A stretch of DNA of 11,444 nucleotides from Acidobacteriota bacterium (GTDB taxonomy: Bacteria > Acidobacteriota > Terriglobia > Terriglobales > Acidobacteriaceae), in contig QIAS01000382.1 of assembly GCA_003225615.1 (NCBI GenBank), positions 1 to 11,444 on the forward strand, read 5' to 3'. Shown one piece after another: positions 5,787 to 11,444 of this stretch (its first letter is position 1; each line of letters starts with the position of its first letter). A program made the translations under genes and the position numbers. The notes below the pieces were generated by a model. The model did no database searches. It saw nothing but the letters and a program-made list of their open reading frames with translations, and was not told the DNA's origin.

Positions 5787-7217
5787 ATGTCCAGTAGCAA
5801 CTTGTGTGGTCGCGTGTGGAGAAGCCGAACGCGCATTTTGTTGTTCAGCGGAGTGCTTGCGGCTGTTCTCGTGACCGTGAGCTGCGGAGGAAACGGGAAC
5901 ACAAGTATGGGTTCCTTGTTAGGCAGTGCGACTCCGGCGATGGTGCAACTCAGAATGGGAGATGCGCCCGCCGATCGCGTTATCAGTTTCGAGGTCACTG
6001 TCGGACCGATTACGTTGATGCCCAGCAGCGGCACGTCGCTAACGGCGCTGTCCGGTACGCGTCGCATCGAACTGAGTCACTTGTCCGGAACCAACGAAGC
6101 GCTCGCATTGCTCAATGTGTCGGCAGGCAGCTATAGCAGTGCGACGATCACGGTGGCGAACCCGGAAGTAACTTTCATCAATAACCTGGGTGCAGTGGTG
6201 AAGTTGGAACCGATATTGAACCAGACAATCACGATCAACTTCAACCCTGTGCTTACGGTTGGGGCGGGGGCGTCGGTGGTCAATATTGATCTGAGCCTGG
6301 CAAACTCACTCACCTTCGATGCCCAGGGAAATGTGACGAGCGTTAATGTAAGTTCGTCTTCGTTTACGGTTTCCGCCGCGGCAGTCGCGGCAGAAGCCCA
6401 GCAGGAAGCTGAGGACGGCGAATTCGAGGACACAACGGGCATGGTCACCGGTGTTTCCGCCAACTCGTTTACCCTTTCCCAAGGCCAAAGCACAACGCCT
6501 TTAACCTTCATCACGGATAGCAACACAGCGTTCAGCGACGGCGCGAGTATGGCGACAATTCTGAATATGATCGTGAAAGTGGAGGGGGTGACGAAATCCG
6601 ATGGCACGCTTTATGCCAAGGAAGTTGAGGGGGTTGAAAACAACAATGGAGTAGAGGCCGAAGGCCTGATCACAAAAGTGACTAACAATCCAGCTACACA
6701 ACTCAGCGTTGTGGCACAGGATGGTAACGGCGCTGGAATAGACGATACCAAGATTGGCAGCCCGCTTCTGGTGGACGTAACCGGGGCACAATACGGCGTA
6801 GACCAGGGCAATATCGACACAAGCGGAATTGGCGGGCTACCGTCTTCACCAAATTTTCCGTTTGACGCCAGCACGATCCATGCCGGGCAGCGTGTGCAAG
6901 TGGAAAGCGCAAGCGCTATGAGCGGTATGTCAGTCAGCTCTGGTCAAGTTAAGCTAAAGCAACAGGCCGTCACGGGTACGGTGTCGGGTTTGACCGGACC
7001 AACTTCTGCGGGACCGGTGAGCTTCACGCTGACCTTGCCGGCAGACTCTGCGTTCGCGATGTTGTCTGGACAGACGACAATCAATGTTTTCTGGCAACTG
7101 GGAACCGACCTCCACAATCTCGCCAGCGTTAAGAACGGCGACACGGCGCGAGTAAGGGGCCTGGTGTTCTTCAGCGCAACGAACGTAAATTTGATTGCTC
7201 GTCGGATAGGCCAGTAG
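5787..7217 (+). CDS. DUF4382/DUF5666 domain lipoprotein
   Basis: A 476-residue exported protein with a very strong ribosome site (AGGAGG, 5776-5781, five bases before the ATG). Residues 1-33 form a lipoprotein-type signal (RSRTR n-region, LLFSGVLAAVLV core, TVSC with Cys33 as the likely lipidated residue, then GGNGN). Residues ~48-205 resemble DUF4382: MVQLRMGDAPADRVISFEVTV, LTALSGTRRIELSHLSGTNEALALLNVSAGSY and a strand-rich tail. From ~213 three beta-rich units follow in DUF5666 style: TGMVTGVSANSFTLSQ...VKVEGV, AEGLITKVTNN...HAGQRVQVES, and VTGTVSGLTGPTSAG...GDTARVRGLVF. These are OB-like folds found on bacterial surfaces; no enzyme activity is implied. A short acidic linker (AEAQQEAEDGEFED) joins the halves. 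An envelope or surface role is inferred. It is apparently monocistronic, ending in a strong terminator. Confidence 0.85.
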   Translation: MSSSNLCGRVWRSRTRILLFSGVLAAVLVTVSCGGNGNTSMGSLLGSATPAMVQLRMGDAPADRVISFEVTVGPITLMPSSGTSLTALSGTRRIELSHLSGTNEALALLNVSAGSYSSATITVANPEVTFINNLGAVVKLEPILNQTITINFNPVLTVGAGASVVNIDLSLANSLTFDAQGNVTSVNVSSSSFTVSAAAVAAEAQQEAEDGEFEDTTGMVTGVSANSFTLSQGQSTTPLTFITDSNTAFSDGASMATILNMIVKVEGVTKSDGTLYAKEVEGVENNNGVEAEGLITKVTNNPATQLSVVAQDGNGAGIDDTKIGSPLLVDVTGAQYGVDQGNIDTSGIGGLPSSPNFPFDASTIHAGQRVQVESASAMSGMSVSSGQVKLKQQAVTGTVSGLTGPTSAGPVSFTLTLPADSAFAMLSGQTTINVFWQLGTDLHNLASVKNGDTARVRGLVFFSATNVNLIARRIGQ

Positions 7218-7256
7218 GATCAAGACTTCAATAAAAGGGGAACGATTGCATTCGGC

Positions 7257-7295
7257 GTGCCCGGATTCCTCCAAAAGGATCCGGGCACTTTTTTT
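7257..7295 (+). terminator. Rho-independent terminator of the lipoprotein gene
   Basis: GTGCCCGGAT (7257-7266) pairs with ATCCGGGCAC (7279-7288), extending through a G-T wobble and further pairs to a stem of about 12-14 bp, followed at once by seven T (7289-7295). It lies 40 bases after the stop at 7217. On the opposite strand the hairpin begins 9 bases after the fumC stop but lacks an adjacent T-run there, so it may only partly serve fumC. Confidence 0.9.
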
Positions 7296-7297
7296 GC

Positions 7298-8707
7298 TCA
7301 GGGATGTGTCATCTTCTCCGGGCGCATCAACTGATCGAACTCTTCACCAGTCAGATATCCCAGCTTCAAAGCCGCCTCACGCAGACTGCTGTGCTCGACG
7401 TGAGCAGTGTGAGCGATTTTGGCAGCCTTGTCGTATCCCACCTTCGGGGCGAGGGCCGTCACCAGCATGAGCGAGTTCTTCACGTACCAATCTACTTTGG
7501 CGCGATCGACTTCAATGCCTTTGATCATGTACTCGACATAGCCGTGGCAGGCATCGGAGAGTAGCGTCACCGAATGAAGGAAGTTGTAAATGATCACCGG
7601 CTTGTAGACGTTCAATTCGAAGTTGCCCTGGGAGTCGCCGAAGCCGACCGCAGCGGTGGCGCCGTGAACCTGGACGCAGACCATGGTCATCGCTTCGCAC
7701 TGGGTCGGATTAACTTTGCCGGGCATGATCGAGGAGCCGGGTTCGTTCTCCGGAATGGAAAGTTCTCCCAGGCCGCAACGCGGGCCGGAGGCCAGCCAGC
7801 GAATATCATTGGAAATTTTCATGAATGAAGCGGCCAGTGTTTCCAGCGCTCCTTGCGCAAAGACAATTTCGTCGTGAGCGGAAAGTGCGGCGAACTTGTT
7901 GGGATGTGAGCGGAAAGGAAGTCCGGTAAGTTCGGCGATCTTCTTGGCGGCGCGTTCGGCGAATTCAGGGTGCGTGTTGAGGCCGGTACCGACCGCAGTG
8001 CCTCCGATGGCGAGATCATAGAGGCCGTCGAGAACCTGCTCCAGGCGCTTGATGTCGCGATCGAGCAGGCTGGCCCAGCCTCCAAATTCCTGGCCTATGG
8101 TGAGGGGGACAGCGTCCTGCAGGTGAGTGCGGCCGATTTTTACGATATCGTTGAACTGCTTCGCTTTGGCTGCGATTGCGTCGCGAACACCTCGAACCGC
8201 AGGAATGAGCGTGTTCTTCACGCGATCGGCGGCGGCGATGTGCATGGCGGCTGGGAACGTGTCGTTGGACGATTGTGACATGTTGACATCGTCGTTGGGA
8301 TGAATGGGTTTCTTTGAGCCCAGCTGGCCGCCTGCTATTTCGATGGCGCGATTGGAAATGACCTCGTTGACGTTCATGTTGGTCTGTGTGCCGCTGCCGG
8401 TCTGCCAGATGCGCAGGGGAAACTGGTCCTTGAGCTTGCCGGAGATGACCTCGTCGGCAGCTTGCACGATGAGCTTGGCTTTATCAGCGGACAGCTTGCC
8501 GAGATCCTGGTTGACGAGAGCGCATGCTTTCTTGAGGATTCCGAAGGCGCGGATCAGCTCCGGGGGCATGGTGTCGCGGCCAATGTTGAAATGTAGAAGC
8601 GAGCGTTGCGTTTGCGCGCCCCAGTAGACATTGGCGGGGACCTCGATCTGTCCCATACTGTCGGATTCGATGCGCGTGCGGGGCGAAGGTTCCGGTAAAG
8701 CTGCCAT
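7298..8707 (-). CDS. fumC: Class II fumarate hydratase (FumC)
   Basis: A 469-residue cytoplasmic, iron-independent fumarase that interconverts fumarate and L-malate in the TCA cycle; the length is normal for this homotetrameric aspartase/fumarase superfamily enzyme. Visible conserved blocks are SGTQTNMN (residues 105-112), SQSSNDTFP (144-152), [10 protein letters not shown] with the catalytic-dyad His (195) and the superfamily signature [11 protein letters not shown] (324-334) carrying the catalytic Ser in the flexible loop. Residues KVN and the SSN and SGT loops contribute to substrate binding in characterised homologues. The fumarase-typical N-terminus [25 protein letters not shown] separates it from aspartase and argininosuccinate lyase. 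The ATG at 8707 has AGGAG about six bases upstream. A TATAAT hexamer lies 45-50 bases upstream. The gene is a single unit, divergent from the YpdA-like gene and convergent with the lipoprotein gene. Nothing in it looks damaged. Confidence 0.97.
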   Translation of the reverse strand: MAALPEPSPRTRIESDSMGQIEVPANVYWGAQTQRSLLHFNIGRDTMPPELIRAFGILKKACALVNQDLGKLSADKAKLIVQAADEVISGKLKDQFPLRIWQTGSGTQTNMNVNEVISNRAIEIAGGQLGSKKPIHPNDDVNMSQSSNDTFPAAMHIAAADRVKNTLIPAVRGVRDAIAAKAKQFNDIVKIGRTHLQDAVPLTIGQEFGGWASLLDRDIKRLEQVLDGLYDLAIGGTAVGTGLNTHPEFAERAAKKIAELTGLPFRSHPNKFAALSAHDEIVFAQGALETLAASFMKISNDIRWLASGPRCGLGELSIPENEPGSSIMPGKVNPTQCEAMTMVCVQVHGATAAVGFGDSQGNFELNVYKPVIIYNFLHSVTLLSDACHGYVEYMIKGIEVDRAKVDWYVKNSLMLVTALAPKVGYDKAAKIAHTAHVEHSSLREAALKLGYLTGEEFDQLMRPEKMTHP

Positions 8708-8751
8708 AGGGCGCTCCTGGGCGAGGCCTGCGAGGATGAATGTAACTGAAG

Positions 8752-8757
8752 ATTATA
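8752..8757 (-). promoter_or_regulatory. Putative -10 box of fumC
   Basis: Minus-strand TATAAT (8757-8752) would give a transcript start near 8745 and a leader of about 38 bases before the fumC ATG. No TTGACA-like element is found 16-19 bases upstream, so support rests on the perfect -10 hexamer and position only. Confidence 0.4.
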
Positions 8758-8840
8758 GCTCTGATAGTGGAAGTGGTTGTGTGGTAGGGCACAGGGATTC
8801 GTGACACGTCCCGCTAAAAGCTTAAACCGCAGGTCACACA

Positions 8841-8899
8841 TGGGGTGAAACCCCACGCAGAAAAGATCGCTGAGAAAAAGCGCAGAGATCACAGAGAAA
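8841..8899. repeat. Hairpin plus imperfect tandem repeat in the fumC/ypdA divergent region
   Basis: TGGGGT-GAA-ACCCCA (8841-8855) forms a tight 6-bp hairpin. It is followed by two imperfect direct copies of about 20 bases: CGCAGA-AAA-GATCGCTGAGAAA (8856-8877) and CGCAGA-GATCACAGAGAAA (8881-8899). The second copy lacks three A and differs at two other bases. Such hairpin-plus-purine-rich strings look like dispersed intergenic repeat elements rather than protein-coding or promoter sequence. Membership of a genome-wide repeat family is inference. Confidence 0.5.
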
Positions 8900-8945
8900 T
8901 GAGATTGCAGCCGTGCAAAGCTCGCCCGTCCCCCAACTGTCTGCG

Positions 8946-8954
8946 TGCTAGAAT
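8946..8954 (+). promoter_or_regulatory. Putative extended -10 promoter of the YpdA-like gene
   Basis: TGCTAGAAT (8946-8954) matches the extended -10 form TGnTATAAT with one mismatch. It would start transcription near 8961, about 56 bases before the TTG at 9017. No -35 element is evident, which extended -10 promoters tolerate. Confidence 0.35.
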
Positions 8955-9016
8955 CGAACGTTTTGGATGGCCTGTTCGTCATCTGGATCTGCTCATGCTT
9001 CTTCGCAGGCGGTTGA

Positions 9017-10072
9017 TTGATCACTAAAGACGAAATCACGCCGACGACACTCCCGCGGGCGCAAGCTCATTCCCGGCCAGAAACGTGGACCGATGTGCTG
9101 ATCGTGGGCGCTGGGCCTACGGGATTGGCCTGCGCGATCGAGGTGCAGAAGGTTGGTCTTCAGGTTGTCACCTTGGACAAGGGATGCCTGGTGAACTCCC
9201 TCTTCCATTATCCTGCGAACATGACTTTCTTCACGACTCCGGAGTTGCTGGAGATCGGGGACATTCCTTTCGCGACGGCCAACATGAAGCCCACAAGGCA
9301 GGAGGCGCTTGAATACTACCGCAAAGTGGCCGACCATTACAGATTGCACATTTGCCAATACTTCTGGGTAAAGACGGTCACGGGTGACGACAACAAATTC
9401 CGCATCACTGCGACCGATCGCTCGGGCGGCATTCACGATTTCCGAGCCCGTAAAGTCATCGTTGCGACTGGGTATTACGATCTGCCTAACCTGATGCGTA
9501 TTCCGGGAGAGGACCTGCCCAAGGTTTTTCATTACTATCACGAGCCACATCCCTATTACGACAGCGACGTAATGGTGATTGGGGGCAAGAACTCGGCGGC
9601 CATCGCAGCGCTGGAATTGTGGCGGCATGGGGCGCGTGTGACACTCGTGTACCGCGGCACGGCAATGCACCCACACGTGAAGTATTGGATTAAGCCGGAC
9701 ATTGAAAACAGGATCAAAAGTGGCGAAATCGGAGCCTATTTCAAGAGCAATGTTGTGGAGATCGGAGTGGATTGCGTGACGGTGGACACGCCTCATGGCC
9801 GGCTCCGTTTGAAAAATGATTTTGTTTTTGCCTTGACGGGATACCATCCGGATTACGATTTCCTGCAGAGTTCAGGGATTGAGTTGGCCACGGAGGAATG
9901 CCGGCCGGTATGCGATCCGGAGACGCTCGAGAGCAATGTGCCGGGGATTTACGTGGCGGGGGTGATTGTGGCAGGGTCGCGCACGAACGAGATATTCATT
10001 GAAAACGGGCGATTTCATGGGAAGCTGATTGCCAGGGATTTGGAGGAGAAGTTGAGAAATCGTGGGCAATAG
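9017..10072 (+). CDS. ypdA: YpdA-like FAD/NAD(P)H oxidoreductase (bacillithiol disulfide reductase family)
   Basis: A 351-residue cytoplasmic flavoprotein. Two dinucleotide-binding folds are visible: VLIVGAGPTGLACAIE (GxGxxG at 31-36) for FAD, and VMVIGGKNSAAIAALE (GGKNSA at 189-194) for NAD(P)H. ATGYYDLPN (150-158), PGEDLPKVFHYYHEPHPY (163-180), YPANMTFFTTPELLEIGD (65-82) and the VAGVIVAGSRTNEIFIENG end are characteristic of YpdA. In Bacillota YpdA (Bdr) reduces bacillithiol disulfide with NADPH, and the Cys in its GGGPCG motif is important. Here that position is Thr35, with a Cys four residues later (39), so activity on bacillithiol disulfide is uncertain. There is no thioredoxin reductase CxxC. 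The TTG start has AGGCGG at 9007-9012, and an in-frame stop at 9014 excludes earlier starts. The first ~25 residues are an extension over typical homologues; GTG at 9092 would remove most of it. It diverges from fumC. Confidence 0.88.
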   Translation: MITKDEITPTTLPRAQAHSRPETWTDVLIVGAGPTGLACAIEVQKVGLQVVTLDKGCLVNSLFHYPANMTFFTTPELLEIGDIPFATANMKPTRQEALEYYRKVADHYRLHICQYFWVKTVTGDDNKFRITATDRSGGIHDFRARKVIVATGYYDLPNLMRIPGEDLPKVFHYYHEPHPYYDSDVMVIGGKNSAAIAALELWRHGARVTLVYRGTAMHPHVKYWIKPDIENRIKSGEIGAYFKSNVVEIGVDCVTVDTPHGRLRLKNDFVFALTGYHPDYDFLQSSGIELATEECRPVCDPETLESNVPGIYVAGVIVAGSRTNEIFIENGRFHGKLIARDLEEKLRNRGQ

Positions 10073-10206
10073 AATCACGCGGCCGAAGCCTCTCGGCCGA
10101 TCAGTCATCTCTCCAATTCTTTTGTCTGCTCTGAAACGCTGGAAGATTAGTGGGGCGACCCCTTCCGGCGCTGGTCCCTTGCGGCTGCCGCGCTGGTAAT
10201 TCGCCC

Positions 10207-10500
10207 GCGTATTATTGCTAAATGGTAAGTGCCGGGCAGCTACGTGCGAAGGTAGTTCCTTCCGTTTGCCTGCTGCCCATTTGATTGAATGCTTTAGCAG
10301 CGCGGAGTATTGCTGAATGCTAAGGGCCTAACCGCGGAATGCGAATTGCGCGATATCGGGACCTATCTTGCGATGGTTATAGCTAAAAGATAATTTTATG
10401 TTTAAACAGTCCAGGATCTCCGTTTACCTGCTCGCCTGGCCTGAGATACTTCTCGTGAGCCACACGCGCAGCCCGGAGCATTGCTGCGCGATTACGGGCC
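10207..10500 (+). repeat. Three degenerate copies of a ~27-base motif
   Basis: Copies at 10207-10233, 10302-10328 and 10473-10500 share the core ATTGCT followed, 7-9 bases later, by TAAG/TACG and ending (G/T)GCC. Copies 2 and 3 also share CGGAG before the core. Copies 1 and 2 match at most positions; copy 3 is more diverged and one base longer. They are spaced about 95 and 170 bases apart. Chance similarity of the third copy cannot be excluded. Confidence 0.4.
10234..10278. repeat. Nested inverted repeats (possible RNA stem-loop)
   Basis: GGGCAGC (10234-10240) pairs perfectly with GCTGCCC (10272-10278), and inside it GAAGG (10248-10252) pairs with CCTTC (10258-10262) around a 5-base loop. 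The two-tier arrangement directly follows copy 1 of the ~27-base motif. It could be a structured RNA or the hairpin part of a repeat element. Function is unknown. Confidence 0.4.
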
Positions 10501-10609
10501 ATTCAGATCAAGGCGCTGCCACGATTCTGCCCGTCTCATAGCCTCTCGCGGCAGGCCTTTGTATTAGCCCACGGCTATGTCATTGAAAAATAAAAGTCTA
10601 ACTCCTGCC

Positions 10610-11444
10610 CTATTTCAGCAGAAACTCCTTCACGAACATCACGGTGGCGTAGAACTGATAATCCTGGTTCTTCTTTTTGCGGAAACCGTGGCCTTCATCT
10701 TTGGCCAGCAGGTACCAGACACGAGTGCCGTTCTTGCGCACCGTGTCTACCATCTGCCGGGATTCGCTCTCTGGAACTCTGGGATCGTTTTTCCCGGCGA
10801 CTACGAAAAGCGGCCTGGTTATATTTTTTGCCTTGTTCAGGGGAGAAATTGATTCCAGGAAAACCCGCATCTTGGGATCGCGTTCGTCGCCGTACTCCAC
10901 GCGACGGAGGTCCTGGCGGTAGCCGGAGGTGTGTTCGAGAAACGTGACCAGGTTGGAGATGCCGACCACATCTACAGAGCAGCAGATACGCTCATTGTAC
11001 GAAGTGGCGACAGCCAAGGTCATAAATCCACCGTAACTGCCTCCGGTTACGAGAACGCGACTGGAGTCCAGGTCAGGCTGGGTCTGAATCCAGTCGAAGA
11101 GGGTATTGACGTCCTTGTAGGAGCCTTCGCGCGAGAAGCCGTTATCCAGGGCGAGAAAAGTTTTTCCGTACCCGGTGGATCCGCGCACGTTGGGAAAGAT
11201 CAGCGTGACGCCGAGTTCGTTCAAGTAATAGTTGAAGCGGCCGAGGAAGTCGGGGCGGAACTGGCCTTCGGGGCCTCCGTGAATGTCGATCATTACGGGA
11301 CGCTTCCCAGTGAACTTGGCGGCCGGGCGATAGAGAAAGCCGCTGATGATACGGCCATCCCACGTTTTCCAGTGGATGAGTTCAGGCTCGGAGAAATTGT
11401 CGGTGTTCAAGCCTCCGGTTTCGCTTTGCGTCCAGCGGTCGACT
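10610..11444 (-). CDS. S9 family (prolyl oligopeptidase-like) serine peptidase, C-terminal catalytic domain, 5' end outside window
   Basis: The frame is open from the right edge of the window (residues VDRWTQSETGGLN...) to the stop at 10610, giving 277 residues; the N-terminal beta-propeller half lies beyond 11444. The alpha/beta-hydrolase domain is complete: WKTWDGRIISGFLYRP, the IDIHGGPEGQF oxyanion region, PNVRGSTGYGKTF, the nucleophile motif GGSYGG (Ser about residue 136 of the fragment), the acid in GKNDPRVP (Asp ~220) and the base in DEGHGF (His ~252). This is a normal Ser-Asp-His order. The family hydrolyses short peptides after proline or other residues (prolyl oligopeptidase, dipeptidyl- or acylaminoacyl-peptidase types); the subtype cannot be told from this half. 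Whether it is exported depends on the missing N-terminus. It converges with the YpdA-like gene across a long gap. No T-rich terminator follows its stop. Confidence 0.93.
   Translation of the reverse strand, partial: VDRWTQSETGGLNTDNFSEPELIHWKTWDGRIISGFLYRPAAKFTGKRPVMIDIHGGPEGQFRPDFLGRFNYYLNELGVTLIFPNVRGSTGYGKTFLALDNGFSREGSYKDVNTLFDWIQTQPDLDSSRVLVTGGSYGGFMTLAVATSYNERICCSVDVVGISNLVTFLEHTSGYRQDLRRVEYGDERDPKMRVFLESISPLNKAKNITRPLFVVAGKNDPRVPESESRQMVDTVRKNGTRVWYLLAKDEGHGFRKKKNQDYQFYATVMFVKEFLLK

Larger units (their letters stand above)
10073..10609. other. Gene-free 537-base intergenic region with inverted and direct repeats
   Basis: No credible coding sequence on either strand, between the stop of the YpdA-like gene and the stop of the S9 peptidase (convergent). 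CGGCCGA/TCGGCCG (10080-10099), eight bases after the ypdA stop, is a 7-bp stem with a 6-base loop that may terminate transcription, though no T-run follows directly. A nested hairpin lies at 10234-10278 and three degenerate copies of a ~27-base motif at 10207-10500. GCGCTGGT occurs twice (10168-10175, 10190-10197). TAGCC-CAC-GGCTA lies near 10565-10577. No tRNA or known RNA family was recognised. The length is unusual for a gap between convergent genes. Confidence 0.5.

Noticed and set aside
8993..9847. A 284-codon open frame on the minus strand
   Set aside because: It lies entirely antisense to the YpdA-like gene, whose motifs are clear; its translation is rich in Arg/His and lacks any recognisable fold or ribosome site.

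Overview
The window looks like an ordinary chromosomal stretch from an acidobacterium, most likely class Terriglobia (Koribacter- or Edaphobacter-like). This is inferred from the mix of products: a DUF5818-type secreted protein, a DUF4382/DUF5666 lipoprotein, several secreted proteins of types I associate with acidobacteria, a YpdA-type flavoprotein and an S9 peptidase. Base composition is moderately GC-rich, and genes sit on both strands in short transcription units. I see no tRNA, rRNA, CRISPR array, insertion sequence or phage gene.

Layout, left to right. (1) 1-251: the 3' end of fabH (+), facing an outer-membrane beta-barrel-like protein (393-1229, -); a strong pair of inverted repeats lies between them. 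(2) 1505-2352 (+): a secreted, cysteine-containing protein of unknown function, split by a frameshift near 1771. It converges on a radical SAM enzyme (2362-3468, -) with only 9 bases between the stop codons. (3) 3619-4008 (-): a DUF5818-like exported protein, and 4247-4459 (-): a 70-residue protein of unknown function. (4) 4724-5326 (+): an exported protein of unknown function, then a 460-base gene-free leader and a large DUF4382/DUF5666 lipoprotein (5787-7217, +) that ends in a strong intrinsic terminator. (5) 7298-8707 (-): fumC (class II fumarase), divergent from a YpdA-like FAD/NAD(P)H oxidoreductase (9017-10072, +). Their shared upstream region holds a hairpin plus a short imperfect tandem repeat. 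(6) 10073-10609: a 537-base gene-free region with inverted repeats and three degenerate copies of a roughly 27-base motif. (7) 10610-11444 (-): the catalytic domain of an S9 (prolyl oligopeptidase family) peptidase whose 5' end lies outside the window.

The genes do not form an obvious pathway. fabH (fatty acid initiation) and fumC (TCA cycle) are housekeeping genes. The YpdA-like protein suggests low-molecular-weight-thiol or general redox work, but it lacks the cysteine that is functionally important in Bacillota YpdA. The rest are envelope or secreted proteins plus one orphan radical SAM enzyme. I found no convincing new multi-gene system. The most interesting points are the altered cysteine pattern in the YpdA homologue, the radical SAM enzyme with an auxiliary-cluster-like C-terminus, the frameshifted secreted protein, and the structured intergenic regions at 289-363, 8841-8899 and 10207-10500.
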